Shown: one piece after another, positions 43,664-53,850 of the stretch
Layout: every line of letters starts with the position of its first letter
Position numbering within the stretch: the first letter of the stretch is position 1
Assembly: GCA_905480575.1 (NCBI GenBank)
Contig: CAJQQZ010000006.1
Span: forward strand, 1-64,000
DNA: 64,000 nucleotides
From: an uncultured Alphaproteobacteria bacterium
GTDB taxonomy: Bacteria > Pseudomonadota > Alphaproteobacteria > UBA7985 > CAJQQZ01
Direction: 5' to 3'
Notes under the pieces: model-generated
What the model was told of the DNA's origin: nothing
The model's input: only the letters and a program-made list of their open reading frames with translations
Database searches by the model: none
Translations under genes and position numbers: made by a program

Positions 43664-44923
43664 GTGGACCATATTCTCGACATCCCTGCGCTGATCCTCG
43701 TCCTCGCGGCACTCTTTGGCTGGCTTAATCATCGCTTTATGGGACTGCCAATGACCGTTGGTTTGGTGGTTATTGCTCTGTTGACGTCTATGGGAGTGAT
43801 GGCTGTCGACGGCGTTGCGCCGCAATTGGGCATCGGTGACAGTGTCCGCCAAGTCTTGAGTTCTATCGACTTCCGGCAAACTCTTATGGAGGGCATGCTG
43901 AGCTTCTTGCTCTTTGCTGGAGCCATGCATGTTAATCTGGATGAACTGCTTAATCGCAAGTGGACGGTTTTAACCCTAGCCTCTGTCGGTGTCTTGCTCG
44001 CCACCTGTATCAATGCGCTTGGATTTTGGTACTTTGCCAACTGGCTTGGTTTCGCGATTCCTGTGATGACAGCGCTCGTTTTCGGCGCCTTAATCGCACC
44101 AACAGACCCAGTTGCCGTCCTCGCCGTGTTAAAACGGCTCAAAGTTCCAGCTCAACTAGAGGCGACGATCAAAGGCGAGTCCTTGTTCAACGACGGTGTT
44201 GCCGTGGTTCTTTTTTCCGTTCTCGCAACCATTGCTTTTAACAGTCATGACGTCCCGTTCACGCTGCAAGATGGCATTCAATTGTTCCTTCTTGAAGCCT
44301 TGGGTGGCGCCGCCTTAGGCCTCCTTGCGGGAACCATTGCATTCTATGCTTTGCGTTCGTTAGACGACTATGTGTTGGAAGTGATCATCACACTGGCTCT
44401 CGTCACCGGTGCTTATTCTTTGGCTCTTCAACTACACCTGTCTGGCCCTATCGCTATGGTGATTGCTGGTCTGATCATCGGGAACAAGGGCATTAAGTAC
44501 GCCATGAGTGATGTCACTAAAGAGCATCTCAACAAGTTCTGGGAGCTGCTTGACGAGATCCTAAACGCTGCACTTTTCCTCTTGATCGGCTTTGAGGTTA
44601 TGGTGGTCGAGTTCAATCAGAACCTAGTCATCTTAAGTCTTCTCGCTATTCCACTCGTTTTGTTTTCGCGTTGGGTTTCTGTCGGCTTGCCAATTTCCAT
44701 TGCGAACCTAAGAACCCCTTTCACGCGTGGCACAGTGCCGATTCTAACTTGGGCTGGCTTGAGGGGTGGTATTTCTGTGGCTTTGGTCTTGTCATTGCCA
44801 GACACAGAAGCCAGATCAGTGCTGCTGACAGTTTGCTACGCGGTTGTGGTCTTCTCAGTCATTGTCCAAGGTATTACCGTGGAACGCGTTATTCGAAAAT
44901 TCCTGCCCAACAAGCTCCTCTAG
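43664..44923 (+). CDS. Na+/H+ antiporter of the CPA1 (NhaP) family
   Basis: A 419-residue membrane protein with about 12 helices, exchanging Na+ or K+ for H+. Core motifs are FGALIAPTDPVAVLAVLKRL and IKGESLFNDGVAVVLFSVLA, the ion-binding ND of CPA1 exchangers, and LTWAGLRGGISVALVLSLP. Start GTG 43664, preceded by AGGA. It lacks a C-terminal cytoplasmic regulatory domain. Typical for salt-adapted bacteria. Confidence 0.9.
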   Translation: MDHILDIPALILVLAALFGWLNHRFMGLPMTVGLVVIALLTSMGVMAVDGVAPQLGIGDSVRQVLSSIDFRQTLMEGMLSFLLFAGAMHVNLDELLNRKWTVLTLASVGVLLATCINALGFWYFANWLGFAIPVMTALVFGALIAPTDPVAVLAVLKRLKVPAQLEATIKGESLFNDGVAVVLFSVLATIAFNSHDVPFTLQDGIQLFLLEALGGAALGLLAGTIAFYALRSLDDYVLEVIITLALVTGAYSLALQLHLSGPIAMVIAGLIIGNKGIKYAMSDVTKEHLNKFWELLDEILNAALFLLIGFEVMVVEFNQNLVILSLLAIPLVLFSRWVSVGLPISIANLRTPFTRGTVPILTWAGLRGGISVALVLSLPDTEARSVLLTVCYAVVVFSVIVQGITVERVIRKFLPNKLL

Positions 44924-44941
44924 ATGGATGCTTGTTACGGT

Positions 44942-47221
44942 CTAATTCAATGCCTTCCGGAAAACTAGACCGACGAGTGTTTCAGTATCGGCATTAACAT
45001 CGTGATTGGGTTGAAATCTCAACTGACCGACAAACTCCAATGAGGCTTGCTTGCCTGCCTCTACCAGGTAGCTTGCTCGCGCGTTGAGTTCTCGCCCGGA
45101 AGGGGCAAGCGATACTTGCTCGCTTGTTCTGATCACTTCGCCATCAAGCGTACGTTCCACCGGAACATCAAGCACTGCACTGCCAGAATTGATCCTCAAT
45201 GGCTGAGAAAGCGTTACCAACAAATGGTCTTGATAACGCCCGGAAGTTCTTTCAGCCAGACCGCCCCTCAAAGCCAAGCCAAGAGCAAAACCATCACTCC
45301 TGACATTGCCAAAGGATCGAACAAGAGCTGAACTCAGCGAAGAAGCATTGGTTCTTCCAAACGAATAGCGCCCTAGTAGGGTGGCTTTCTTTCCAAGCTT
45401 AAGCTCACCGTAAAGCGTCGTGAAGTCTGTCGTGCTTTTACCCTGGTAGCCAAAAGCCCCTGTTGACGACGTGTCTAGAAGCGTTGCTTCTTCAAAGAGC
45501 CGCCCAGCCAATAACCCTAACCGCAGAGCACTTCCTGCTTTGAAGGAGAAATCCCCAACTAGAGCTGATTGATTGTTAGCAGGTTGAAAGGCGTCAGAAG
45601 ATTGCAGCGCCAATCCACCATTCAGCAAATTCGACGTGTAACCAACTTTGGCTTCAAACGACCTGCCTACCTTCTGTTCGTAACCAAAACTCAGCCCCTG
45701 ATCCGCGAAGCCTAGAAAGGGAGATGATAGATCTTGTGCAATGTCCAGATCGGTCACTTTGTTTGCAACAAACCCAGGGCCAAATTTTTTCGACAATTGT
45801 TCACCGATAGAAAGCGTCGCCCGTCCACCAGTCTCAAAGCGTTCTGTCAAACTGGCTTTGATGAAGCCTCCTTCTTCGCTCGACGATAATTGCTCCTCTC
45901 CCGTGCTGGAGAAAGACTGCCGGGCAAAGCCAATTGAGAAAGAGCGTGTCGGCGTTAGATATACAGAAGACGATGATCCGCTCGCCTCTCGCCGACGGGT
46001 TAACCAACTATCTAGATCGAGTCCGCTATTTTTGCTTTCAACAGCGGCAGAGAGGTCGCTGGAATAGGCACGGCCATAGTCATCCAAAATTAGTACATCA
46101 TCCAGTAAACCAGCCGCTTGGAAAGCCACACCGAGGCCGGCGGTTGTTGTCGTCCCGCTACCAGGTGTAGAAACCGATGGTCCGCCAACAGAAGTACCAG
46201 TCGGAATGCCGGTTGGCCCGACCGGTTGCAATGCTGCCTCGATGTTAACCAGACCGTGGCCATAGATAGCGTCAACACCTGCCGCACCAAGGTCAGTAGC
46301 GGTAGAGGTTAACAAGCTTGCGACTTGGCTTCCCGTTAAGTGTGGTGAGTGTTCAAACAGCAAAGCTGCTGCACCAGAGACATGAGCGGCGGAGAATGAG
46401 GTACCATTGAATGTCCCCGTCTGATCGCCAATGAAGGTCGTTTCTATGTTCTCGCCAGGGGCCACAACAAAATAATTCTGTGTAACACCGGCGCGGTTAC
46501 TGGAGGCCACTATTTCATTGTCTTCATCCACCGAGCCCACGGCCAATACTGCGCCCGCCCTGCCCGCAAAATCACCTGCGTTTCTCGCTGGGTATTCTGG
46601 ATTGCTTCCACCGCTGTTACCGGCGGCGACAACAATCAACCCACCTGCATCTACGGCCCTGCCCATTGCATTTGTCAAAACGATAGAAGTCGGAAGCGAC
46701 CCGGAAAAACTATAATTGTATACTCTAGCACCATTGTCTTTAGCGTAATCTGTTGCCAGGACGATATCGGTTTGAGAATAACTGCCGCCACCTTGGTCAA
46801 CGTTCAGCGCCAATATTTGGGCGTTATATGCAACGCCGTGAGTGCCCAGATCGTTTTTCTCTGCCGCAATGACCCCAGCAATAACAGTTCCGTGACCAAA
46901 GGTGTCTTCGACAGACACAGACAGGCCGCCGACGAAACCAGTACTGAGCGGTGAAATGTTAGCATCCAGATCTATATGATCGCTATCGATCCCAGAATCT
47001 ACGACCGCCACTATAACGCCGTTACCAGTCAGGCCAAGTTCATAAGCTGCTGGCGAGTTCAGCGTAGCGAGTGCATAGTTTCGTTCAAACTCGCTTTCCG
47101 CTGTCGGCGCCGTATTCGTTGAGGGTGTCGTATCTGATGATCCGAACAAGCAAGCATTCAAAAGGGCAAGCGGCATTAAACATACCAACCTCAATCCTTT
47201 TGTCGCCAACCGCGATTTCAC
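44942..47221 (-). CDS. Lipoprotein subtilase autotransporter (paralogue 1)
   Basis: A 759-residue surface protease. The signal ends in a lipobox (LALLNAC, Cys near residue 24). A subtilisin S8 domain follows with Asp in VAVVDSGIDSDHID, His in FGHGTVIAGV and Ser in FNGTSFSAAHVSGAAAL. Residues from about 480 to the end form an autotransporter-like beta-barrel. This resembles NalP/SphB1-type lipidated autotransporters. The C-terminus is FRKALN, without the usual terminal aromatic residue, unlike its paralogue. Start GTG 47221. An in-frame stop two codons upstream forbids extension. Convergent with the NhaP gene. Confidence 0.87.
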   Translation of the reverse strand: MKSRLATKGLRLVCLMPLALLNACLFGSSDTTPSTNTAPTAESEFERNYALATLNSPAAYELGLTGNGVIVAVVDSGIDSDHIDLDANISPLSTGFVGGLSVSVEDTFGHGTVIAGVIAAEKNDLGTHGVAYNAQILALNVDQGGGSYSQTDIVLATDYAKDNGARVYNYSFSGSLPTSIVLTNAMGRAVDAGGLIVVAAGNSGGSNPEYPARNAGDFAGRAGAVLAVGSVDEDNEIVASSNRAGVTQNYFVVAPGENIETTFIGDQTGTFNGTSFSAAHVSGAAALLFEHSPHLTGSQVASLLTSTATDLGAAGVDAIYGHGLVNIEAALQPVGPTGIPTGTSVGGPSVSTPGSGTTTTAGLGVAFQAAGLLDDVLILDDYGRAYSSDLSAAVESKNSGLDLDSWLTRRREASGSSSSVYLTPTRSFSIGFARQSFSSTGEEQLSSSEEGGFIKASLTERFETGGRATLSIGEQLSKKFGPGFVANKVTDLDIAQDLSSPFLGFADQGLSFGYEQKVGRSFEAKVGYTSNLLNGGLALQSSDAFQPANNQSALVGDFSFKAGSALRLGLLAGRLFEEATLLDTSSTGAFGYQGKSTTDFTTLYGELKLGKKATLLGRYSFGRTNASSLSSALVRSFGNVRSDGFALGLALRGGLAERTSGRYQDHLLVTLSQPLRINSGSAVLDVPVERTLDGEVIRTSEQVSLAPSGRELNARASYLVEAGKQASLEFVGQLRFQPNHDVNADTETLVGLVFRKALN

Positions 47222-47513
47222 GGCTTACGCCTCTCGCCCAATTGGCGAAACATTGTATAAAATAATAGTGGTCAATTAACTGCCTCCTCATCGGCTCAAA
47301 ATTGACGTGATCGCTAATTTAAGTTTATTAAAATTTTATTTTAAAGCCCTGTATCACAATTATGCTAAGCAAAAAGAGGAAATATTATTCTTTTTCTCCG
47401 AGTCGTATATCAAAGTTAACGTCGCGACTCTAGAAAATCCGTACAAATATCGAAATAAAACCCAATCTAGCTCATCAAGCCAGATTGGGTTTTCGCATTA
47501 TGCGAATTTCATG
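47222..47513. other. AT-rich spacer between the two subtilase genes
   Basis: It holds the terminator of the upstream paralogue (47457-47493), the perfect palindrome TTCGCAT-T-ATGCGAA (47492-47506), an inverted repeat GAGTCG/CGACTC (47400-47405, 47425-47430) made of two GANTC sites, and an AGGAGG ribosome site followed by a TTG-initiated 16-codon frame that ends 3 bp before the paralogue 1 start, possibly a leader peptide. Confidence 0.45.
47457..47493 (-). terminator. Rho-independent terminator of subtilase paralogue 2
   Basis: AAAACCCAATCT (47457-47468) and AGATTGGGTTTT (47482-47493) form a perfect 12-bp stem; in the minus direction the stem is followed by TTTTATTT. It lies about 20 bp after the paralogue 2 stop and separates the two paralogues transcriptionally. 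Confidence 0.85.
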
Positions 47514-49775
47514 TCAGAATATTTTCTTATACAATAAACCTAGAATGGTTTCTGTTTCGGCTTCTTTGTTGTGATCTGGTTGAAACCGGACTTGGCCAAC
47601 AACATGGACTGAACTCTTATCTTCAGTCTGAACGACATAGCTGGCTTTGGCTCTGATTTCACGGCCTGTAGGGCTTAGGTTGACCCGTTCACTTTCACGA
47701 ATCACTTCACCGTCAACAGTTCTGCCAACTGGCACATCAGCGATAACAGAGCCTGATCTAATTCTCATGGGCTGTGAAACAGTCAGCATCAAGTGGTCTT
47801 GATAACGACTGCTTTTCTTGCTCATCAAACCGTTCACGGCCAGACCGAGAGCGAAGCTATCGCTTTCCAAATCTGTGAACGAGTGCATCAAAGCGGAGCG
47901 TACTTTCGAAGCATCTGTACGACCGATAGAATAGCGACCGAAGAGGTTAACGTTTGGCATCAAAGTTAGGGCCGCATATAGGCTCGTGAAGTCGGTTGAA
48001 CTGTCATTGCGGAAGCCAAATGCGCCCTCACCTGTGTTATCCAGGAATGTGCTTTGCTCGTACAGTTGCCCGGCAAGCAAACCCAACTTGAGTGAATCGT
48101 TCACTTGGTATGCCAGATCACCGGCAAGTGCTGCTTGGTGGTTCATTGCGTTTATTTGATCGTTCAAACCAAGCGCCAATCCACCATTCATCAAGTTAGA
48201 TGTTAAACCGAACTTAAAGGCTAGGTCTGAGCGAAGTTTGCGCTCCATGCCAACGGAGATGCCCTGATCAGCAAAGCCTAGATAAGGAGAATTGAAATCC
48301 TGGTTATTGCCGTGCGTAGCATGAGCCGCCGCGATGTAACCCAGGCCCAGCTGGTTGGAAAGTTGCTCACCAAATGAGGCGGTCAATTTTGTGTTTGTGT
48401 CAATGTGGTCGGTAAAGCGAGCTTTGATATAGCCTGATGCCGCTGCTTTGTTGGCTTGTTCTGAACCATTCTCTGAAAAGTTCTGACGAAGATAGCGAAT
48501 AGAGAAGGAGCGCGTTGGTGAGATGAAGCCAGAAGCTTCATAGCCTTGCTCTTCCTCTTCTCCGCCAATCCATTCTTCAAGTTCAAGCAAACCGCCACTT
48601 GTGGCAACGCCGGCGGTAGCATCAACCTTATAGGCCCGTCCGAAATCGTCAAAGACCGCCATTGATTTAAGAGCGCTAGAAGCCTGCAAGGCTTGCCCCA
48701 TACCGCCAGATGCCGTGATCTTGCTGTTCTCTGCATTCACCGATGGACCATCGACAGAAGACGATGTAGCGACAACGGTGTCACCAATCGGCTGTAGAGC
48801 AGCCTCTACATTGATCAAACCGTGACCGTAAACGGCGTCTACGCCAACGGCGCCTAAATCTGTTGCTGTACCCGTGAGGATCGCTGCGATTTCAAAGCCA
48901 TTGAGATGCGGCGCGTGATCAATCAAAAGAGCGGCAGCGCCCGAAACGTGGCCAGCTGCAAACGAAGTGCCGTTAAAGGTACCTGTCTGATCATTCAGGT
49001 AAGTCGATACAGTGTTTTCGCCCGGTGCCACAACAAAGTAGTTCTGCATGTCGCCCGCACGGTTGCTGGTCAACGCAATCTGGTTGTGAGCATTCACAGA
49101 CCCTACCGCGAGTACGGCACCATCTTTGCCTGCAAAATCTGCTGCATTGTTTGCCGGGTATTCTGGAACTGGGCCACCCGCATTGCCAGCGGCCACAACG
49201 ATGAGCGCGCCTTTATCGACGGCATTTTTCATGGAGTTCAAAAGGTGGCTGCCCGTTGGGTTAGCGCCAGCAAAGCTGTAGTTTAGGATAGACGCACCGT
49301 TCTCAACCGCATAGTCCGTCGCGAAAGCGATGTCTGCCTGGGAGAATGATCCGCCGCCATGATCCACATTGAGCGCACGGATCTCAGCATCGTATGCAAC
49401 ACCGTGCATGCCGATGCCGTTGTTCTCCGCAGCGATCAAACCTGCGATGGCTGTTCCGTGGCCATATGTATCTTCAACGGAGACTTTCGTGCCATTTCTA
49501 AAACCAATACTGAGGTCAGAAATCTTCGCGTCGAGATCAACATGATCTGTGTCTATGCCTGAATCAACAACAGCAACGATAACGCCGTCACCTGTTACAT
49601 CTAACGAATAAGCGTAATCTGCATTGAGAGTTCCGATGGCATAGTTTTTAGAGCCTTCGCTAGCGGCTGCGCTCAGGACGTCATCTGACCCAGATGATCC
49701 AAAACAGCCAGCCAGCATAGTCGTCTGCAATAGTGCAGCAACCAGTAAGCCCTTATTTTTAAGTCGCTTTTCCAC
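47514..49775 (-). CDS. Lipoprotein subtilase autotransporter (paralogue 2)
   Basis: A 753-residue relative of the gene at 44942-47221, collinear over its full length. The lipobox is TMLAGC (Cys about residue 24). The S8 triad is in VAVVDSGIDTDHVD, YGHGTAIAGL and FNGTSFAAGHVSGAAAL. A C-terminal barrel ends ILGLLYKKIF with the terminal Phe expected by the BAM machinery. Start GTG 49775 with GGGAAAG upstream. Its codons look more adapted to high expression than those of paralogue 1. It probably processes surface proteins and degrades extracellular protein. Confidence 0.89.
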   Translation of the reverse strand: MEKRLKNKGLLVAALLQTTMLAGCFGSSGSDDVLSAAASEGSKNYAIGTLNADYAYSLDVTGDGVIVAVVDSGIDTDHVDLDAKISDLSIGFRNGTKVSVEDTYGHGTAIAGLIAAENNGIGMHGVAYDAEIRALNVDHGGGSFSQADIAFATDYAVENGASILNYSFAGANPTGSHLLNSMKNAVDKGALIVVAAGNAGGPVPEYPANNAADFAGKDGAVLAVGSVNAHNQIALTSNRAGDMQNYFVVAPGENTVSTYLNDQTGTFNGTSFAAGHVSGAAALLIDHAPHLNGFEIAAILTGTATDLGAVGVDAVYGHGLINVEAALQPIGDTVVATSSSVDGPSVNAENSKITASGGMGQALQASSALKSMAVFDDFGRAYKVDATAGVATSGGLLELEEWIGGEEEEQGYEASGFISPTRSFSIRYLRQNFSENGSEQANKAAASGYIKARFTDHIDTNTKLTASFGEQLSNQLGLGYIAAAHATHGNNQDFNSPYLGFADQGISVGMERKLRSDLAFKFGLTSNLMNGGLALGLNDQINAMNHQAALAGDLAYQVNDSLKLGLLAGQLYEQSTFLDNTGEGAFGFRNDSSTDFTSLYAALTLMPNVNLFGRYSIGRTDASKVRSALMHSFTDLESDSFALGLAVNGLMSKKSSRYQDHLMLTVSQPMRIRSGSVIADVPVGRTVDGEVIRESERVNLSPTGREIRAKASYVVQTEDKSSVHVVGQVRFQPDHNKEAETETILGLLYKKIF

Positions 49776-49835
49776 GATCTTTCCCTTTCCCCAAACTATA
49801 ACCAGGCAGTTCCGGACCTGGTGTATTTCTAAGAT

Positions 49836-49869
49836 GTGAACTGAAGAAGTTCCTCTGACTTCAGCTCAC
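49836..49869. repeat. Stem-loop upstream of subtilase paralogue 2
   Basis: GTGAACTGAAG (49836-49846) pairs with CTTCAGCTCAC (49859-49869) at 10 of 11 positions around a 12-nt loop. A second hairpin (49945-49968, 10-bp stem, one mismatch) follows the parvulin stop. Neither has a T-run; they may be 3' end or 5' leader structures. Confidence 0.4.
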
Positions 49870-49978
49870 ACCCAGACTATTGAAGAGGGAGAAAGGGTTA
49901 CTCAACACCACCAAACGCTAATTTCGAGTCAGATGGGGCCATTAGGCAAATTGCATCTGCAAATTGCCAAAAATTCGT

Positions 49979-50836
49979 CTATTTTTGCGAAATTGGGTAC
50001 TTTTTGACGTCTGCTTGCTTAACAGCCTCGTCCAATTTTGCGTCTAAAACAGCTTTTTGCAGGTCTCTTATAAGAGATTCCTTAAGCTCTTCGAGGCTCG
50101 GAGCAGGCTTTGCACGACGATCTTCGACGAAAATGACGTGCCAACCAAACTGTGTCTGAACCGCTTCTTTCGTGAAAGTCTTTGGCTCTAAACTAAATGC
50201 TGCTTCAGAAAAAGGCTTAACCATTTGTTCTTTGCTAAAGTAGCCCAAGTCACCACCATTAGGACCCGTTGGGCCTGTCGACTTATCTTTAGCGAGGGTG
50301 GCAAAGTCCTGACCTTCTTCCAAAAGCTTGATAATTTCTTTGGCTTCTTCTTCCTCGCTTACGAGGATATGGCGGGCTCTGGTCTCAAACTGGTCGCCTA
50401 AGTCGGCAACATGCTTGTCATAGGCTTCTGCAATTTTTTCTTCAGTGATAGCCTTGTCATAGAGATCGGCCATGTAGACCTGCTCTAACAAGGAATCTTC
50501 CAGATAGCTCAACTGTGCTTGGAATTTCTCACCTTTGTCCAACTCCGCTGCCTTAGCGAGGCCGATTAACACTTTTTGCTCAACCAATCGACCGACCAGT
50601 TGCTCTTCAATCGCGGAGATTGGCAAACGTTGATACTGCTTAGGCAGGTTTTGATAAGCCAACGTCAGCTCAAGATAGGTGATATCGACACCGTTGACAG
50701 ACGCAACAACATGGCTTGGGTCTGGCTCGCCGCCGCCATCAATCGCGGCTGCAACGGGTTTATCTTCGGTGGTTTGTGCCTGAGTAAAAGAAACAGAAAG
50801 ACTCAAGGCGGTTAGAATAAAGATCAAAAAGCGCAT
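49979..50836 (-). CDS. Parvulin-type peptidyl-prolyl isomerase, exported
   Basis: A 285-residue periplasmic foldase. The signal peptide ends near SFTQAQ. An N-terminal helical SurA-like region (SVNGVDITYLELTLAYQNLPKQ onwards) precedes one parvulin domain: RARHILVSEEEEAKEI, FATLAKDKSTGPTGPNGGDLGYF and FGWHVIFVEDRR. The ATG at 50836 opens the signal peptide. It lies upstream of the surface proteases on the same strand and may help outer-membrane protein folding generally. Confidence 0.9.
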   Translation of the reverse strand: MRFLIFILTALSLSVSFTQAQTTEDKPVAAAIDGGGEPDPSHVVASVNGVDITYLELTLAYQNLPKQYQRLPISAIEEQLVGRLVEQKVLIGLAKAAELDKGEKFQAQLSYLEDSLLEQVYMADLYDKAITEEKIAEAYDKHVADLGDQFETRARHILVSEEEEAKEIIKLLEEGQDFATLAKDKSTGPTGPNGGDLGYFSKEQMVKPFSEAAFSLEPKTFTKEAVQTQFGWHVIFVEDRRAKPAPSLEELKESLIRDLQKAVLDAKLDEAVKQADVKKYPISQK

Positions 50837-51001
50837 CACTACGGCAACCAAAATTTGTTAAAAACTGGTGCCGTAGTGACATAAATGAAAATGAAAAGAA
50901 ACTGTTTTTCGAGTCGTGTTCTGGGAGGGCCTCATCTTACGGGAGGCCTTGTCTTTATAGGTCTTGTCTTTGTGACGTCTTGTTTTTGGAGAGATCCCCG
51001 C

Positions 51002-51394
51002 CTAGCGCGTCAGGACCTTTCCTTGACGCAGAACAAAGTTGAAACCGTTACCAAGCCCGTCATCAAAACGATAAGCACCGCCTGTGCCTTGATAAACCAC
51101 ATAGCATTGTGTCTTACCGCCAGCCCAGACTTGCCATTTCTGACAGAGTTTGTTGTCCTGAACACTCCAGCTGCCACGCTGGCTGATGTTAAGATAGACA
51201 GCCTCCACAGAGCCATTAGAGGCATAGTAGGCACGGTACTGATCATCCACTTGGCGAACGGAATTGCCCGCCAAGATTTGCTTGATCTGTGCTGTCGATA
51301 ATCTAGGGGCACCCGCCGCCTCAACAGAGGCGATCTGGCCGCCCAAAAATAGTACGGCTCCACAGGCCAAAACAAATCTTGTCAACAATCTCAT
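51002..51394 (-). CDS. Small secreted protein of unknown function
   Basis: A 130-residue protein with a signal peptide ending ASVEAAG. The mature 100 residues begin with a short helix (LSTAQIKQILAGNSVRQ) followed by beta strands with two cysteines (KLCQKWQ and TQCYVVYQ) suited to a disulfide. The build recalls small exported lipocalin-like or DUF995-like proteins, but no firm family is claimed. It begins 14 bp after the typA stop and is probably read from the typA transcript. Confidence 0.65.
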   Translation of the reverse strand: MRLLTRFVLACGAVLFLGGQIASVEAAGAPRLSTAQIKQILAGNSVRQVDDQYRAYYASNGSVEAVYLNISQRGSWSVQDNKLCQKWQVWAGGKTQCYVVYQGTGGAYRFDDGLGNGFNFVLRQGKVLTR

Positions 51395-51408
51395 TTTCAG
51401 AGCTCCTT

Positions 51409-53241
51409 TTATGCCGCTTCTTTAGAAGACTTACGCAAAGATTTCTTACGCTCATGTGGATCAAGAGCGCGCTTGCGCAGTCTAATAGAAGATGGCGTAA
51501 CTTCAACCAATTCGTCATCGGAAATATAGGCGATGGCTTTTTCCAATGTGAGCGGCAAAGGTGGCGTAAGTTTGATGTTCTCATCCGTACCTGAGGCGCG
51601 AACGTTGGTCAGCTGCTTACCTTTGAGCGGATTAACCTCCAGATCACCTGGCTTGTTGCCTTCGCCCAGGACCATGCCGTTGTAAACAGCGTCACCAGAT
51701 TTAACGAAGAACTTGCCACGGTCTTCCAGGTTCCACAGGGCGTAGCCAACGGCCTTGCCTGTATCCATGGAAACCAACACACCAACGCGGCGACCAGGAA
51801 TTGGGCCTTTGTAAGGGCCGTAACCTGAGAAGACACGGTTCAAAATGCCAGTACCGCGCGTATCAGTTAGGAACTCACCGATATAACCGATGAGCGAGCG
51901 TGATGGTGCCTGGAACGCGATGCGCGTCTTACCACCACCGGATGGACGCATGTCTGTCATTTCGCCACGGCGTTCACCAAGCTTTTCAACCACGGCACCT
52001 GCGTACTCTTCGTCGACGTCAACGATGACTTCTTCCATCGGCTCTAGCTGCTGACCCGTTTCTGGGTCTGTCTTGTAGAGAACACGAGGACGGGCAACGG
52101 AAAGCTCAAAACCTTCACGGCGCATTTGCTCAACCAAAACGGCCAGCTGAAGTTCACCACGGCCAGAGACTTCGAATGAGTCTTTATTGTCAGTTTCTTT
52201 AATCTTGATCGCAACGTTGCCTTCGGCTTCACGCATCAAACGATCGTAGATCAAACGTGAGGTGACTTTCGTGCCTTCTTTGCCAGCGAGCGGCGAATCA
52301 TTAACCGCGAAAGCCATAGAGATTGTCGGTGGATCAATCGGCTGCGCTTCCAACGCGACATCAACATCGACACCACAAAGCGTATCCGCCACCGTTGCAT
52401 TCTGGAAACCAGCAATCGCGATGATGTCACCGGCTTTGGCTTCATCAACTGGAACGCGCTTCAAACCACGGAAAGACAACAGCTTGGTCACACGACCGTT
52501 TTCGATCACGCCTTCATGGCCAAAGCGCAAAGCTTTGATCGTTGTGTTCGGCTTGATTGTGCCGGACTGAATACGACCCGTCAAAATACGACCCAAGTAA
52601 GGATCGGCTTCCAGTGTTGTTGCCAACAGCTTGAATGGGCCGGTCTCATCGACGTCTGGGGCTGGAACATGGTTCATAACCAAATCAAGGATCGGCTTCA
52701 TGTCTTCCTGAGGGCCATCTGGCTCTGTCGCGCACCAGCCTTGCTTGGCTGAGGCATACATGACTGGGAAATCCAACTGCTCGTCACTGGCTTCCAGCGC
52801 CGCGAAGAGATCAAAAGTTTGATCCAAAACCCAATCAACACGCTGGTCAGGCTTATCAACTTTGTTGATCAGCACGATTGGCTTGTGGCCAACCTTCAAC
52901 GCCTTTTGTAGAACGAACTTAGTCTGTGGCATTGGACCTTCAGCCGCATCGACCAACAAGACCACACCGTCAACCATGGTCATGATGCGCTCTACTTCAC
53001 CGCCGAAGTCAGCGTGTCCTGGAGTATCCACGATGTTGATCCGGTTGCCCTGCCAATCGACAGAGGTCACTTTGGCCAGAATGGTAATGCCGCGCTCACG
53101 CTCCAAATCATTGGAGTCCATCGCGCGCTCTTCCATCTGCGCATTTTCGCGGTCATCACCGCTTTGTTTCAAGATGCAATCCACGAGAGTGGTTTTGCCA
53201 TGGTCAACGTGTGCGATAATCGCAATATTCCGCAAAGACAT
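51409..53241 (-). CDS. typA: Ribosome-associated GTPase TypA/BipA
   Basis: A 610-residue translational GTPase. G motifs: [11 protein letters not shown] (G1), RERGITI (G2), [12 protein letters not shown] (G3), [10 protein letters not shown] (G4) and SAKQGW (G5), followed by the EF-G-like domains and the C-terminal TypA-specific region ([24 protein letters not shown]-like). BipA assists 50S assembly and stress or cold adaptation. Full length. Confidence 0.97.
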   Translation of the reverse strand: MSLRNIAIIAHVDHGKTTLVDCILKQSGDDRENAQMEERAMDSNDLERERGITILAKVTSVDWQGNRINIVDTPGHADFGGEVERIMTMVDGVVLLVDAAEGPMPQTKFVLQKALKVGHKPIVLINKVDKPDQRVDWVLDQTFDLFAALEASDEQLDFPVMYASAKQGWCATEPDGPQEDMKPILDLVMNHVPAPDVDETGPFKLLATTLEADPYLGRILTGRIQSGTIKPNTTIKALRFGHEGVIENGRVTKLLSFRGLKRVPVDEAKAGDIIAIAGFQNATVADTLCGVDVDVALEAQPIDPPTISMAFAVNDSPLAGKEGTKVTSRLIYDRLMREAEGNVAIKIKETDNKDSFEVSGRGELQLAVLVEQMRREGFELSVARPRVLYKTDPETGQQLEPMEEVIVDVDEEYAGAVVEKLGERRGEMTDMRPSGGGKTRIAFQAPSRSLIGYIGEFLTDTRGTGILNRVFSGYGPYKGPIPGRRVGVLVSMDTGKAVGYALWNLEDRGKFFVKSGDAVYNGMVLGEGNKPGDLEVNPLKGKQLTNVRASGTDENIKLTPPLPLTLEKAIAYISDDELVEVTPSSIRLRKRALDPHERKKSLRKSSKEAA

Positions 53242-53299
53242 AGTTCAGCTTTTCTATTTAGGTGTAAGGTTTGCGGGCTGGATAAGCCCACGGGTTCGC

Positions 53300-53665
53300 T
53301 TAGTGTTGTTCGTCGCCACGCATTTTCATAGACCACATCAGGCCCAGCGTCGCACCTTTGATCCGTGGCAAGAACCACAGCATCAACAACATAGTAATCG
53401 GGATCCAGGTCGCCATCTGGATCCAGAGCGCAGGCGACCAAAGCTGCTCTGACCATAGGATCATTGGAACAACAAGGTGGCCAACAATCATAATGGTGAA
53501 ATAGGGTGGTGCATCATCGGCACGGATATGGCCGTAGGCCTCTCCGCAATGAGCACACTTTTCAGAGATTTTCAAATAGCCAGCAAAAAGGCTCCGGTCA
53601 CCACACTGACAACAGCGCCGCCCCCAGCCCTTCAACATCGATTGAAATGCTCTTCCTTTAAACAT
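53300..53665 (-). CDS. DUF983 family small membrane protein
   Basis: A 121-residue protein with two zinc-ribbon-like CxxC pairs ([12 protein letters not shown] and [12 protein letters not shown]), the family block [16 protein letters not shown] and two membrane helices. Function unknown; the family is nearly restricted to alphaproteobacteria and related groups. ATG 53665 with AGAGCGG upstream preferred over GTG 53716. It lies 59 bp upstream of typA on the same strand. Confidence 0.87.
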   Translation of the reverse strand: MFKGRAFQSMLKGWGRRCCQCGDRSLFAGYLKISEKCAHCGEAYGHIRADDAPPYFTIMIVGHLVVPMILWSEQLWSPALWIQMATWIPITMLLMLWFLPRIKGATLGLMWSMKMRGDEQH

Positions 53666-53850
53666 GGGCCGCTCTATAGTCGTCTTTTGTGACAAGATAA
53701 AGACCTCATTTGTCACGGCAGGGTTGTGCGGGGTGCGGGGCTGGTGGTGTTAGCCCTTAACGACGGGTCACTTTATCGTTGTGACCACAAACTGTTTGCC
53801 GCCTGATCATCAGTCATCTCATCATCAACCTTTTGCCCTTACCCCAAGCA

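Noticed and set aside
47400-47506. CRISPR-like repeats between the subtilases
   Set aside because: The palindromes differ from each other and do not recur at regular spacing; they are a terminator and short inverted repeats.
50885-51301. 138-codon plus-strand gene
   Set aside because: Almost entirely antisense to the small secreted protein, which has a convincing signal peptide and cysteine pair.
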